Shown here piece after piece: positions 1 through 13,200 of a DNA stretch of 64,000 nt; position 1 is the stretch's first letter, and each line of letters opens with the position of its first letter. The position numbers and the translations under genes were made by a program. The stretch comes from Meloidogyne chitwoodi (taxonomy: Eukaryota; Nematoda; Chromadorea; Rhabditida; Meloidogynidae). The stretch lies in the NCBI GenBank assembly GCA_015183035.1, contig JACZZP010000009.1, forward strand, positions 1,240,001 through 1,304,000, in the 5' to 3' direction. The notes under the pieces are model-generated. The model ran no database searches, was not told the origin of the DNA, and was given only the letters and a program-made list of their open reading frames with translations.

Positions 1-1399
1 CTTAAGAACTGTTTTTTCTCGTTGAGGTTCTTCAATTTCAGCAGGTGAATCTTCTTCTTCAACATCCAAATTATAAAGCCAAAAATGTTCTAAACCACTT
101 AAATCGACCCAAAAAATATTAGCAGGGATAATAACTAATTGATTAGAAAGATCTATTTAAACAAAAAAATAAAATAATTATACAAAATTATTTTAACTAT
201 TATGAATATCCTTCAAAGGTGAAGCAAATACCCATCGAAGTGTAAGTCTGATAAATTCAACATTAGTGGACAATTGATGACAAATATTAGGATCAGTTAA
301 AACCTTTTCCAATGTTTGTCCTATCTTTACAAAATTTATAGGAAATGGTTCAAATATTTTAGCCAGTTGAGGCTGACCTCGTTTTTGCCAGACATGTGCA
401 AGAACTGGCAAACAAAGGTGCCAACAAACGGATGGCCGTTCTATCGTCGCTAAAATTGAAATTCCGGGCCGACTTAAATTTACAAAAACTTACAGAATAA
501 ATTTAAAAAAACCTGTAAAAATCATCAGGAATTAACCCAATAGAATCAGCAAAACAATTTCTCAGTAAAATTTGAAATACTTGTACAATATTGTGTAAAG
601 AAAGATCGCCAAAATTTGATTGAATTAAACTGTCAAAGAGACGAACTAAAAAAACAATTTAAAAAATAAATGCTATTTACATAGTACAGCATCCATTGCA
701 GATATAATCTCATCTTTACTTTCTTTGGCATTTAAATCTAATTGAAATTCACCACTTGCACCAAGATAATAAGCAAAAAGTTTTGTCTAAAATTTTGAAA
801 TTTAATTGAAAAATTAATTTAAAATAACCGCAACATTACATAGACTATTTGGTTGATTACAAGCAAAAGTTAAATAAACTTGAAGACTTCCTTTTGTTGA
901 ATTTCTTTGTTCAGGAAAAGCAAAGAAAAACATCTCTTGTAAAATATCCATATTTAATGCTCCTACTAATTCTAATAAAAAAAATATAAAAAATCACAAT
1001 ATTTATAATACCTGAAGAGAATTTCTGATCTACTTTTCCTGCAAGTAATACAGAAAATAATTGACTAATTCTTTGTCGAACTTTTTCTGATTTTTCTAAT
1101 TGGAATCTAATAAAATATTTATAAAATAAAAATTAAAATACTTACATTTTTTGTGCATTAAAACTTAAATCTTTAGCATTATTAAACATTAAAGCAACAT
1201 CAAATTCTAATAGCTAAAAAAATCTTTTAAATTAAAAATAAATGAATGAAAATAATACTTTAAATTCCAACGGACTAAATTCACTTTCTAATGTTAACAT
1301 TCTTGATTCCCTTGCCCAATAAGACTGTGAACATGGAAATGAATTAAGCTCATTAAGGACCGCCAAATATTTTTGTTGATCTGAAGATGTGTGGCACAT
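1..1399 (-). CDS. Unrecognised multi-exon gene, 5' part (runs off the left edge)
   Basis: At least eight exons on the minus strand are separated by short GT..AG introns. The first visible ATG is at 1399, right after a TTTAG acceptor, so it is either the trans-spliced start or an internal exon. Readable peptide pieces include MCHTSSDQQKYLAVLNEL, LLEFDVALMFNNAKDL, VRQRISQLFSVLLAGK, SLHNIVQVFQILLRNCF and NVEFIRLTLRWVF. They are rich in Leu and amphipathic helix-like stretches, as in alpha-solenoid (HEAT-like) proteins such as importin/exportin relatives. I compared it by memory with exportins 4, 6 and 7 and found no convincing match, so the family is open. The last visible exon ends in an acidic stretch (DVEEEDSPAEIEEPQ), and the gene continues past base 1. 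The exon structure is clear; the function is unknown. Confidence 0.6.
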
Positions 1400-1691
1400 C
1401 TCTAAACGAAGCAAAAAATTATAAATTTATAAATACTTTAAGAAAAAACCAGCACGCTTTGGCAAATTGTGCACCAGTTATTTTACAGGCGGCCAAAAAA
1501 ACAGTCAATTAGAAAAAAACTGTTTGCCTATCAAAAATCTCCATCTTTTTACTACATTTTGTTGATTTCTTTCTATGTACTTTTCCAATCAAATTCTATC
1601 ATTTTATCTTTCTCTTATTATTTTCATGAAAAATAGTCGAAAGACCAACGTGATGGAATGGTCAGATATAATGAAAACCTTTTATTTTAAA

Positions 1692-1947
1692 TAGTGACCG
1701 GAACTTTTTTGTCTAACAGGATTATATTTTCTCTTCAGAGCGCCTGTGATAAAGGCCACTCTCTCACGTAAAAAAGACGCAGAAAAACTGACCAGTGGAA
1801 AGTTGCGGTCAGAGAAAAATATTGTGACCTGCTCTTTTCCAGAATTGTACATATTTTCTGCGTCTTTATCACACAAGAGAGTAGCCTTATCACAGGCGCT
1901 CTGAAGAGAAAATATAATCCTGTTAGACAAAAAAGTTCCGGTCACTA
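1692..1947. mobile_element. Palindromic hAT-like MITE
   Basis: The two arms are near-perfect inverted copies of about 90 bp: 1692-1786 begins TAGTGACCGGAAC and 1853-1947 ends GTTCCGGTCACTA. An 8-bp direct repeat, ATTTTAAA, flanks it (1684-1691 and 1948-1955). Eight-bp duplications and a TAGNG terminus fit hAT elements. The open reading frame within it is a by-product of the palindrome. There is no transposase. Confidence 0.8.
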
Positions 1948-4392
1948 ATTTTAAATAAATCTTTAGTGTACAAACACATGGGGATTAAAGGTTATCCTCT
2001 AGCCTCAAAAAATCAGAATTTGAAATAAATGCATCTAAATTATTAACTCTAATTCCTTTTACTCTTTATTCTTTTAACTATAATTCCATTTTTCACACCA
2101 AAAATTAGTCTCAAACTATTTTAGATATTCCTTAACTCGCTTTGGTACGTTTATGAAAACAATAGTTAGTAGATCAGTTTTAAATACATATTATACGTTT
2201 GCCTCGACGTTCTATCTGAGAGTAAATCCGTACCGAATTGAAATATGTCGTGTTTTGCTTCACCACGCTTCGTATACACAATGCCTCATCTCCCTATTAC
2301 CTCTGTTTCACACCTTATTTGCACTGGAAACACTAGTGGATTTTTAGAGCTTTATTGTTCTGGATCAGTCTCTATTTCTGTAGTATTTGGAACTCTGAAT
2401 TATATAAAAGCGTGGAATATCTAAAGTGAATTTGACTCAAATGAATTTTTCGCAATTTGAAAACCTACAGTTGTATAGTAATTTTAAAAATATTTACACA
2501 TTAATTTAAAAATTTTCAAATCATTTAATTTCTATTTATGCTTTAATAAATATTTCTCGTCTATTTTTTATATTCCTTGTTATTTATGCAGCTGCTAATG
2601 TTTCGCTTTCACATTCACAATCTCTTTATTTTACACGCACACGCTAACGGTTCTTCCTTCAAAACATTACTATATAATAATGTAAAAATAGTAATAAAAA
2701 ATATAAACGTTGTAAGTGAGAATGATTGAATAAATGTGTGATAAAGACCTAGTCGCACCTTTTTTGCCAATATTTCTTCTATTTTCATCTTTCTCTTTTT
2801 TTCTCTCTCTTTCCCTTTTTCTGTCACAATCTGTCAATCGTCGCCTCATTTTTCAAACAATTTTAGTTTAATCTTCAATTTCCATTTTCCAACTTTTTTC
2901 CACGTCTGATATTAAAATATTTTTATAAAAGGAAAAAAGGGGAATTTTTTAAATGAATTTTTACAGTTATAATGAGCTAAGAAAATTTAAGATGATCTAA
3001 CAATTGTGTTCTGAGAAAATAAGTGTAAGGAATTAACATTGAAAGACTTCTTTAATAATTTTATTTTTAATCTTCAATTAATTTCCCAACTATTAAATAA
3101 TTTGAATTAAAATACGAGTATTTATTTAATTAATTGTAATAAATATTATTTATTAAAAGAATGTCCTTACTATTGGAATTTATTTTGACTATACAATTTT
3201 ATTAAACAATCAAACACATTTTCTTATTTTCTCAGTTATTATTTTTATTAAATTTATTTAAAAGGGCATACACCTGTCATTTTTGCCTGTCTATCGAGAA
3301 TGGCTTGATTTGACTAAGATAATATATACACAGTTGAGTAAATAAATAAAAAAGAAAAGGCAATGTGGAATTATTAAATATATTTTTTGTTTAAATATTT
3401 TTTTTAACAAAATAGTTTTAAGGCTTTTAATTTCCTTTTATGATCCATTTATTTCATTTCTCTATTTCTCTCTTTTTATTTTTATATTTAAAAACCTTTT
3501 AAATTTCATTGTTCTCTTTTCTTATTTTATATAAGCCTTTTAAAAAGGCACTCCCATTTCTTGATTCTCTTATTTAATAATAATAATAATGCAAAGTACT
3601 AAAATAAAGGAAAATAGACACTTATTTTTATCAAAAAATAAAATAATATTTTCTCTGATTAATAATTCTATATAATTTTTTATATTAAATATTATTAGTA
3701 CTTTTAATATTTAAATATAAAATCTTTTATTAAATATAATTTTCAATTATTTTCAATTAATTTAGATATATATATTTATTTCTTAAATATTTTACCTTTC
3801 TTTTTCTTATTTTATCTTTTTTATATTAAAAGGTTTGTTATGTAATATATATATTGATAAGACAACACATTTATTGAGAAATTTTTACCAACTAGTCATT
3901 TTATTTTATAAAAACTATTCACAATGATAAATTTTATAAATATATTATACATATAAAGACAAGAATTTTACCTTTTAAAAAACCAATTTTAAACATTGAA
4001 TTTTTTTATTTTTCGTTGACTCAACAAAATACACCCCTACATCACCACCACCCTTACTACTAAAGCTTTAATTCTTTATTTCTTTTTATTTATTAAATAA
4101 ATTTAATAATATATTTTATTTTAAAAAATAAATAATAATATAAAAGGAATTGATGGTTTAAGTGGAGAAATGAATATCACTGTTAAGCTCACTTATGTGA
4201 AAATAAAGCAAAGTGAGATTCTTTTTCTCCATTTGCTCCATTAAATTCCAATAAATAAATTAAAATAAATAAAATAAAATTTACGATTTAAAAATCTAAT
4301 ATTTAATTTTTATAAATATTAAAAAAAAATATATGTAAATTTATAAATGTGTATTTTTAAATAAAAGCTCTTTTATCTAATTTATAATATTT
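1948..4392. other. AT-rich intergenic region
   Basis: No gene is supported. Most of it is low-complexity A/T sequence. About 2130-2460 is more complex (less A/T-biased) but has only a 64-codon plus-strand reading frame with no recognisable protein and no splice-compatible neighbours. It may be an old repeat or a regulatory segment for the flanking genes. Confidence 0.6.
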
Positions 4393-5499
4393 TTAAATTA
4401 AATCAATATCACTTATTGTTGTTTTAATTATTTCTTTATTATTATTGGATTCTAATAAATCAAGTGAACGATATGCATAACAAGTAACTAATTTTGATTT
4501 AATTAATTTAATTTAATTAATTTTACCATTTCCATAAGAAGATTGACAAAAAGTATCTGTATATGCTAAATAAGAAAAATCACCTTTAGCACAAATAACC
4601 TTTTTAAATAAAAATTATTTTAAATAAATTATATTTATTTTTTTTTACATTAATTTTAGTAAAAAGTTTTTCTTCTGCTACTTTTTGTATCTCTCCTAAA
4701 AAATAAAATAATAATTATTTTATTTTTTTTTAAATTTACTTTTTGAAGTATTTGGATCATCATTAATAATATTCTTAATTTTTAAATAAATTATTTAATA
4801 ATTTAAATAATTAAAAAAACCTCTTGTATAGCTATTTTAAGTTTTATACTATTACATGTTGAATCTTCTTCATTTGTTTTATCTTCATTTGGTGCAGCAA
4901 ATATTTGTGATCCTTTTTTTAAATAAAATTAATATTTAATTTTAAAATTTACCATGTGTTTTAACTCTTCTTATACTATTATATCTACAAGGAGTATTAC
5001 ATTGACAACAACAATCATTACTAGGATATCCTTTTAAAATAATTTTAATTTAATTTATTAAAATAATAATAACCTCCAAATGTACTATAACCGCCAATTG
5101 GACTAGCAATTCCCCCAAATTGTGGAGAACATGTGCATGGTGGTGGTGGTAATGGACATGGAGGAGGAGGTGGAAGTGGTGGAGGACATGGTAAAGGTGG
5201 AAGTGGAGGCGGACAAATAATCTTTTTTTTTTAATTTAATTAAATTAATTTTTTTTTTAATTTACTGGTGGAGGGCAAAATGTCGGAGGGCAAGGTGGAG
5301 GTGGTAGAGGACATGGCTATAAATATTTTAAAAATAAAATTAAAAATAAAATTAATATATTTTTTACAATTGTTGCTATTGGAGTTGGACATGGAAGAGG
5401 TAATTGAAATGGAGGACGTATTCCACAACCACCAAAGAGACTTTGTCCATTTATTAAAATAAATAAAAAAGAAAATATAAATAAATAATTAAAAAGCAT
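4393..5499 (-). CDS. Ground-like domain secreted protein (GRL family)
   Basis: It starts at ATG 5499 with a signal peptide (MLFNYLFIFSFLFILINGQS). A proline/cysteine-rich section follows (5100-5430, repeated CPPP and PLPCP motifs), and then the ground-like domain near the C-terminus. Domain marks are YPSNDCCCQCNTPCRYN, CNSIKLKIAIQE, NDDPNTSK, AEEKLFTKIN, VICAKGDFSYLAYTDTFC and VTCYAYRSL. The GDFSY..YTDT.C block with the late TCYA is the family signature. About nine short exons end at stop 4393. In C. elegans this nematode family is linked to hedgehog-related and cuticle-associated secreted proteins, and the exact role is mostly unknown. A cuticle or extracellular-matrix function is inferred from the signal peptide and the Pro/Cys-rich section. 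Confidence 0.85.
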
Positions 5500-6280
5500 T
5501 AAAAGGTAATAAATATAATATTTTTTAAATAATAAATATTTTATGTTTATTTTGTTAAAAACAATTTAAATAATAATATTTTTAAATATTTATAGTACTT
5601 TTGTCATTCCTTTGAATATTTATTTGTTCATCACATTAAATTGTCCTTGTTGCGCTCTCTTTTTATAAAAAAGTTTGTCCTTCATTTCCTTACCCTAAGG
5701 GTATTTTTACCTTTTTTTATTAAAAATTAACCTTGGCCTTTTCTTTTTAAGCTAAAATTATTATTATTTTTTAAATCTTTTTTTATTCATTTTTTGTTTC
5801 ATTTGCGCATAATTGCTGTAGTTATCATCAAAAGAACAAATTACGAATGACGACATTAAATAAATATAAAATATAAGAAGTTATGGAATGGATAATGACG
5901 CATAATAATTAAATATTAATTATAATATTTTAATTAACAAAATTATTAAAATTAAAGTATTCAGAATTTTTTATAAGTAAATTAAAAAGTTTTAAAAGTT
6001 TTATAAATATATAAAGCTTATTAAAATTAAATAATTGGTTATTTTTAAAAAGAGTTTTCTATCTATTTTTTAAAAAAACCTGTCATTATAATAAAAAGAA
6101 AAATAAGGTTCTGCCACTTTTATAAACAAATAAATATACAAATGTACATATAATAATTAAATCTCTACTTTGAAATTAAAATTATTGTTTTCTACAAAGT
6201 TCCGGTTTGATATTTTTTATTTTGGTAAGTTTGGAATAAAAATTAAGAAAGAAAAAAATTATTTTACCTTTCTATATTTA
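5500..6280. other. Intergenic region between two divergent secreted-protein genes
   Basis: The ground-like gene (minus) and the C6 gene (plus) point away from each other across this AT-rich gap, so it should hold both promoters. I see no clear motif. The patch at 5635-5705 is slightly less A/T-rich. Confidence 0.4.
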
Positions 6281-6830
6281 ATGCCAAACAATGGAAATTT
6301 TTTCTTTTATTTTTTTCTACAAATAATAATAATTATTTTAATTTTTAATAATTATGTAAATTCATGTATGACTGCAATTGTGCCACCACCAATTCCTGGT
6401 ATTTATAATAATAAAATTAAAATTAGATTTAATTTTTTTAGCTTGTGCAGCTTGTTCAATTAACCAATTAATGTTAACACCAGGAAATGGAATGACAACA
6501 ACAACACCTGTTTATTTTTATTTAATTATTTATTTATAATATATATTTAGATTCCATCTGGTATTGTTACTGATCCAAATGGTTGTATAAATATTATGAT
6601 TACTTGTATGGCAATAAATGGAGGAACAGTATTTATGCAAGTAAATAATTAATAAAATTAATTAATTAAATTTATTTTAAAAAAAGTTTAATATCAATCA
6701 AGGAGGACCTTCAAATCCTACTGGTCCAATAATTACAGCTACATTAAATTGTATTGACGGACAATGGGTTTTTCAACAAGGAGGACTTTCACAAATTATT
6801 AATGAAATTAATTGCCAAAATGCAGGATAA
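6281..6830 (+). CDS. C6-domain secreted protein (nematode PF01681/DUF281 type)
   Basis: I chose ATG 6281 because the peptide then opens with a hydrophobic signal-like segment (FFFYFFLQIIIIILIFNNYV). The mature part has the C6 layout: NSCMTAIVPPPIPG, then ACAACSINQLMLTPGNG, DPNGCINIMITCMAINGG, NQGGPSNPTG, ITATLNCIDGQWVF and EINCQNAG before stop 6830. Six cysteines and the GC..ITC / NQGGP / LNC.DG.W pattern are characteristic. Three short introns (about 6401-6441, 6508-6550 and 6639-6686) are spliced out. An upstream in-frame ATG at 6170 would add a longer charged leader and is less likely. C6 proteins are secreted nematode proteins of unknown biochemical function. Confidence 0.8.
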
Positions 6831-7212
6831 CATAAAAATTAAAAAAATTTTATAATTAAAAATATAAATATGATTAAAATTAAAAAAAATATCTTTCAAA
6901 TTAAAAGAGTGAAGGGAAATAAGAAAAACTATTTAAAATAAAAATAATTAAATATATAATTGCGAAAATAAAAAAAATTTTAGGCGCTTATGGGATGAAT
7001 AAATCAATCGAAAAAATTAAAAAAGAATTATTTTAGAGATTCAAAGAAAATATAAAAAAAGAGGTAATTAAAGTAAATAAAGGACAAAAATATTTTTTAA
7101 GTTAAAAAAACAAATAAATTAATTTAATATTTTTGTCCAAATTTTAAATAAAACCCTGTTGTGATAACAAAAAAGCTCTTTTTTTATTAAAAATATTTCT
7201 TTTCAAAAATTA

Positions 7213-10200
7213 TTAACTTCCATGACTTTCTTCTTCTTCACTACTACTACTACTATAATCATCATCTACTAAATCATCTTCATCTGTAAATGCTTGTCTC
7301 CTTCTAACCATTGGAATAGGTCTTTGTCCTTTCTTTTTATTATTATTATTATCTTCTTTTAATAATATTTTATTATTATTATTTTGAACTAAAAATAAAT
7401 AAATATTAATTATTTATTTTTCAAACCTATTGGAGTGCTATGTACAATTCCTCCATTTGAAATTAATTGTTTTAATTGTTTATTTTTATCTTCAATAAAA
7501 TTTCCAGCTAAAATAGTAGTATTATTATTATTATTATTATTAGGTGCAGGTGAAGGTACATTTCCACTAATTGAAGAATATCCTTGTCTAATAATTTTAT
7601 TATTTATTTCTCCATTATTACTTGTAGTAATTCCACTTCCAGAACCACCAGAATGTATAGAACTATTGGCACGATGTTGTTGCATATGTAAAGCAGAAAT
7701 TTGGCCATTTTGACACCATTTCTAAAATAAAAGTCATTTTTATTAAAAATTGTTTAATAAATAAACCTGAAATTTTGAATTTAATTCAGCAAAACTTGGT
7801 CTACGATTTGCATTTTCATTAAAACATTCAACCATTTGAGCATATACAGCTGGTGGACAAAATTCTGGAATAGCTAAATAACTTCCTTCTTGTACCACAA
7901 ATTGTATAACTTGTTCATCTGTACAACCTTCATATGGCTGTCCTTTAATTTTAAAAATATTAATTTTTATTTTAAATAAATAATTAATATTACTTGCATA
8001 TGTATATATTTCCCATAAACAAACACCAAAGGCATAAACATCACTAGCTTGTCCATATCTTCCCTCATTTAATGCTTCTTTTGACATCCAACGTAGTGGA
8101 ACACCTCGACAATTACTATTTAACTTTAAAAAATAAGTAAATATATTTAAATTTTATTTTTTAAACTAAACAAACTTTATAATAATCTCTTTCATATTGT
8201 GTTTTCATTTTAGCAAAATTACATATTTTAATAATTTGTTGATCCCCAACTAAACAATTTCTAGCAGAAAGATCTTTATGAATAAAACCATTAGAAGATA
8301 AATAATTCATTCCAGATGTTATTTGTAAAGATATTTTTAAAAAATCCTCAGAATTTCTTTGCCTTTCTTGTTCATCATTTATATCATTTATATTTCTTGG
8401 TTCTCTAACTTTTAAAAATTCAACTAAATCTCCATGTATCATATAATCAAAAACAGCACATAGATTTCGACCACCAAGAAAACTAACACCAAAAAGTCTT
8501 AAAATATTTGGATGTTCAAAAAATCCAATAGCTTGAATTTCTTCTTTAAATTGTTCTTCTATTAAATGTTGAGGCATATTTGGTTTTAATGTTTTTAATG
8601 CAACCTATTATTTAAAAAATAAATAAATAAAATTATAATAATAAACTTGAAGAGCAGCTCCACTTAACATTCCTCCAACCCATTCACCCAAAATTAATTG
8701 AGTACTTGAATCTTCACCCAAAATTCGATCTAAAAATTTAATTTGTCGTTCTTGTATATGTGCTATTTGATATGGTTCAGCTGGTGGAGGTTCAGTACTT
8801 GTATGAGGACTGTTATATGCCTAAAATAATAATAATTAAATATATCTCATCTATTTGTTTTTTACCTGTTGTGATTTCATAGATTGTGGTGCATAATAAG
8901 CAGAACTATGTGGGGGATATGCAGAAGCTGTAGCTGAATTTAAAGTTCCATTATTTTCCCAATATGAAGGCCTAAATTGTTGTTGTGGCATTTCAAATAA
9001 TTGTTGTGATTGTTGATAACCACATAGTTGAAATTGTTGTTCAATTGATGGAAGTAATGGATTAAGTAATTCTTCGGTATTTCCACCTCCTAAACGTATT
9101 CTTTCATCACGTACTTTTCGATAAAAAGCACTATTCATATCACTTCCAGAAAGAGTTGTTGAACCACCACCAGCACTTCCTCCAATGCCATTACAATTAT
9201 GCTTTAAAATTTGTTGTTGTTGATGAATAGATAATTTTTGTTGTTTAGCTAAACTTCCAGAAATCATTGAACTAGCACTTTCAGGTTGAAGTGTTCCTCC
9301 AACACCACAAATAGTACCACAACCATCACCTTCATTCATTTCTCCACATTGCCCATTATTATTTTTATTATTATGTTTTCTTCGTCTTCGTTCAGAATTT
9401 TTACAACAACAAACACAACATATAAAAAATATAAAAAGTAAAAAAGCAAATGCACCAAGTGCTGAAGTAAAGGCAAGAAGTTGTGATTGGGAAGAAAGTG
9501 AATTCCAAAACGAAAAAAATGATTCCAAAACATTATTATTATTATTATTTGTTGTTAAATGTGAAGAATCATCCAGTTCTGGATAAATATTAGGTGGGCA
9601 ACGAGGAACCTATTTAAAAAAATAAAATTTAATTTTTTAATTTTATACATACATTACAAGGCTCAGCAATAAGTGATTGACCACCTGGCGAAAATGTATA
9701 ACACCAAGGTTCATTAAATTGAGAATTTCGTGAAGGGTTTCTACAATAATTTTTAGCATTAATTAATTGTGGATATTCTCTTTTATTAAATTCTCCATTT
9801 GGAGAATTAGGCCAATCAATACAAGGCCTATTACTACGTGTAATGGCAGAATTTCCCAAATATTTAGTTCCAAAACCTTTAAAGCACCAATGTAATGTAG
9901 TAGTAGAAGGATTATTAGTTGGAGACTTTAATTTAAAAAACAAATTTAATTTTTTATTTTTTTAATACCTCAGATCTTCCTAAAATATGTAAACAATTTT
10001 GTGTTAAAGAAGGAAGTGTTTCACAATTTGGAAGAAGAGTTTTTGGTCCATCGCCGATCAGATCATGTTGAGTAGCCATTGTAAATTCATTTGAACAAAA
10101 AGAATTCTATTAATAAATAAATTTAAATATTTATTTATTTACCTTTATATTATTACAATCATCACGGCAAAGAGAAATAATATTTAAATTTGTAGAAATA

Positions 10201-13200
10201 GAAGGATCACAAATTTTAAACATATGATAACAAGCTATTTGATGCATAAAATGACGACATTTTTCTGAAAGGCCTGGCACAACACGAACCTTTTATTAAA
10301 AAATTATTCAAAAATATTTTTAAAAAGAAAAAACTAACAGTCATTAATGCAGCTAATAAATCCTTTTCTGCATCATAAATACTTTCTCGGTCAATAAGAA
10401 CTTTTATTTTTTTTCCTTCGAGAAATTGATTACATGCCTTTAAAATTATATATTAAATAAAAAAATAATTTAATAATTATTACTTCTCCTTTATAAATAA
10501 TACAATCTCCTTTTCGAATTGATTGTCCATCTAACCAACGACCATTATTATTATTATTATTAGATTCTTCTTTTCTTAATGGTATATACCCAGGACCAGC
10601 AGCAGAACTTGGGACTCTCCAAGAGTCATCTGAGGAATGTTCATTGTTAATATTTTTCATCTAAAAATAAATTAAAATATTTTTTATTAACTAATGAGAA
10701 AAATAATTAAATAAATTTAATTATAAATATTTAAAAATACCTCATCATCTGAATTATCATAAAATCCTTCGTAATCGTTTTCTTCTTCTTCTCCTAAATT
10801 ATCTTCTGGATGTTTTTGTTGATGTTTTAAATGATGACGATGATGACCAAGTCGACCCCCGTCTAATGGTCTTTTTTTATTATTAGATAAAGATGAAGAA
10901 GGGTAAGAAATTGATGAAGAAACCTATAGAAAATAAATTTAAATAAATTATTTTCGAAATAATAATAATTTAAAATAATATATTTATTAAATATACACAC
11001 AAAATAAAAATTTCTATTAGTTTGAGGAATTTCTTTAAAAATAATAAAAAAAAAAAGCTAGTAGAGATATGTATGAGTAAAATATTGAGAAAAAAGAGAA
11101 GAGATAAATATTAAGGTTTTAGAAAGCATTATAAATGTAAATATAGAAAAAGGTCAGAAAATATCTTCTTTTTTTTTTTAATTTTGAAAAGAGGCACTAC
11201 TGGTCAATTGATTAATTTTTATTTGGAAAGAATAGAAAATAAAACATTTTTAAAATTTATTTTGTAAAATATTGAAGTTTTATTATAATTTAATTTATAA
11301 TGCTAAAATTTAATTTAAAAATAATGCTAAAGAATCGTTTAATATATTTTTTAAATAATAATAATGTACATATTTTTATATATTTTTGTTCTGTTTTAAC
11401 ATCGATTGTGAAAAAGTGGACAGAAAAAAATAAAAAATATCCAAAATGAGGAGAATATTATATTAATAAATAAAGAAGGAAGAAATATCGTGGCGGTAAG
11501 TGATTGATAATAAATTATTAAATAAAAGTGGTAAAATAGAGTGAGGAAATTTACAGAGATTTTAATATTATTTTTTTGAGAGAAGATTAAAAGAGAACAA
11601 ATTTATTAAATTTCAAGAAAAATTTTTTTCGATATATTCGTTGTTATTAATTTATAAGGTTATCTTAATTAAAAGACTTAAAAACTATTTTTTACTGCAT
11701 AAATATTTAATAAAGAGAGATGAAAAAATAAATATTTAATGAAATAAATAAATAATATTCGTAAAAATAATTATATTTTTAATACCTAATTTATGTATTA
11801 ATAAAAAATTAAAAAGAAATGCCGAAACTTTTTAATATTTTTTTCCTCAATTTATTAAAAAAAGATTATGATATTAGTCTTTAATTTAAAATATAAATAA
11901 ATTAATTACCCTAAGTACAGCAGTACTATTTATATTTCCAGCAGAATTACTAGCTGAACATTGATAATAACCAGAATCGAGTACATCTAATTCTATTATG
12001 ACTAATTTTGAAGACATTTCTTTATTTTTAAGTTTAAATCTTCTACTTTTTTCTAATGGAGCCAAATTTTTTAGCCAACTAAAAAAATTCTTTTTTTTTA
12101 AATTTAAATTAAAATTTACGTAAATTGAAGGGGAAGAGGAGAACCAGTTGCTTCACAACGCATTCTAACTTCACCTCCAATGGGTCTACTCATATTTCGA
12201 AGTCCACTAGTTAGACGAATATAAGGCCTTTTGCCTGAAGGATTATTTTTTTCACCCATTCTAAATAAATATTTTAAAAATATAAATATTATAAAAGACT
12301 AAATAATAAAATTTATTTCCTATTTATGTGTTCACAATCTGCTTATTTTTATTTTAAATAATCAAATTGGTAATCACTATATAAATATATAATATTTGAA
12401 AAGATAATCTCCTTTCATAAAAAAGAAAAATAAATAAACTTTTTGAGAAAAAAAGAGAAAAAATTAAGCAGAAATGTAAAAAAATTCTATTGAAAACCTA
12501 TATTTTAAAATAATTAAAATATTTAAAAAATAATTAATTTAGGCATTTTAACTCTTTTTTGATTCTTTTATTTCCTTTAGTATTCATTAATCAATTGTAT
12601 ATAAAATGCCAATATATTTAATATTATTTATGAGCTGATGACATAAAAAATGAAGGAAAGGACTTTTTCTGAGAGGACAATAAATAAATAAATATAAATT
12701 TGTTTCACATAAATTATATATTCGGGAGTAGAAATGTTGATGAATATTTTTAGGGGAAGGAAGTAGACTATAAATTAGAGCAATAGAGAGAGAGAGAGAA
12801 ATACTTAGAAAAAAGAAAAAAAGGAAAAGGATTTGCCCAAGCCTTTTTATATAAATAAATAAATACCGTATTTCCTATAATAGTGCTCCCCCTTAATTAG
12901 TGCTCCACCCTGAAATAGTACTCCCTTTTGGAGGTAGGTTGAAAAATAGTACTCCACCCTGAAATAGTGCTCCACCCTGAAATAGTACTCCACTCTATTT
13001 AAAAAATATAAAAATAACGTGCTTATTCTTTGAAACATTTATTTATTCTCTGCAATCGTTTATAGCTACTTTTTTTGTTTTTAGTCTAAAAATGTCTGAT
13101 AAAATGTTATTGTGTTGTGAATCAGTGTTTGCGTGACCGGCCTTTTCCCGGTCATAAAAATGACCTGACCTGACCGGAAATTTCGGTCATCAAAAATAAC

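Noticed and set aside
1682..1945. 87-codon minus-strand reading frame
   Set aside because: It lies entirely within the palindromic MITE and arises from its inverted structure; no protein family is recognisable.
2153..2347. 64-codon plus-strand frame
   Set aside because: No signal, no family similarity, no splice-linked neighbours; likely chance within a slightly less A/T-rich patch.
7435..7713. 92-codon plus-strand frame
   Set aside because: Shadow of the Asn-rich ROR tail on the opposite strand.
12847..13038. 63-codon minus-strand frame with repeated EYYFRVE
   Set aside because: It is a translation of the minisatellite-like repeats at the left end of the pogo-like element.
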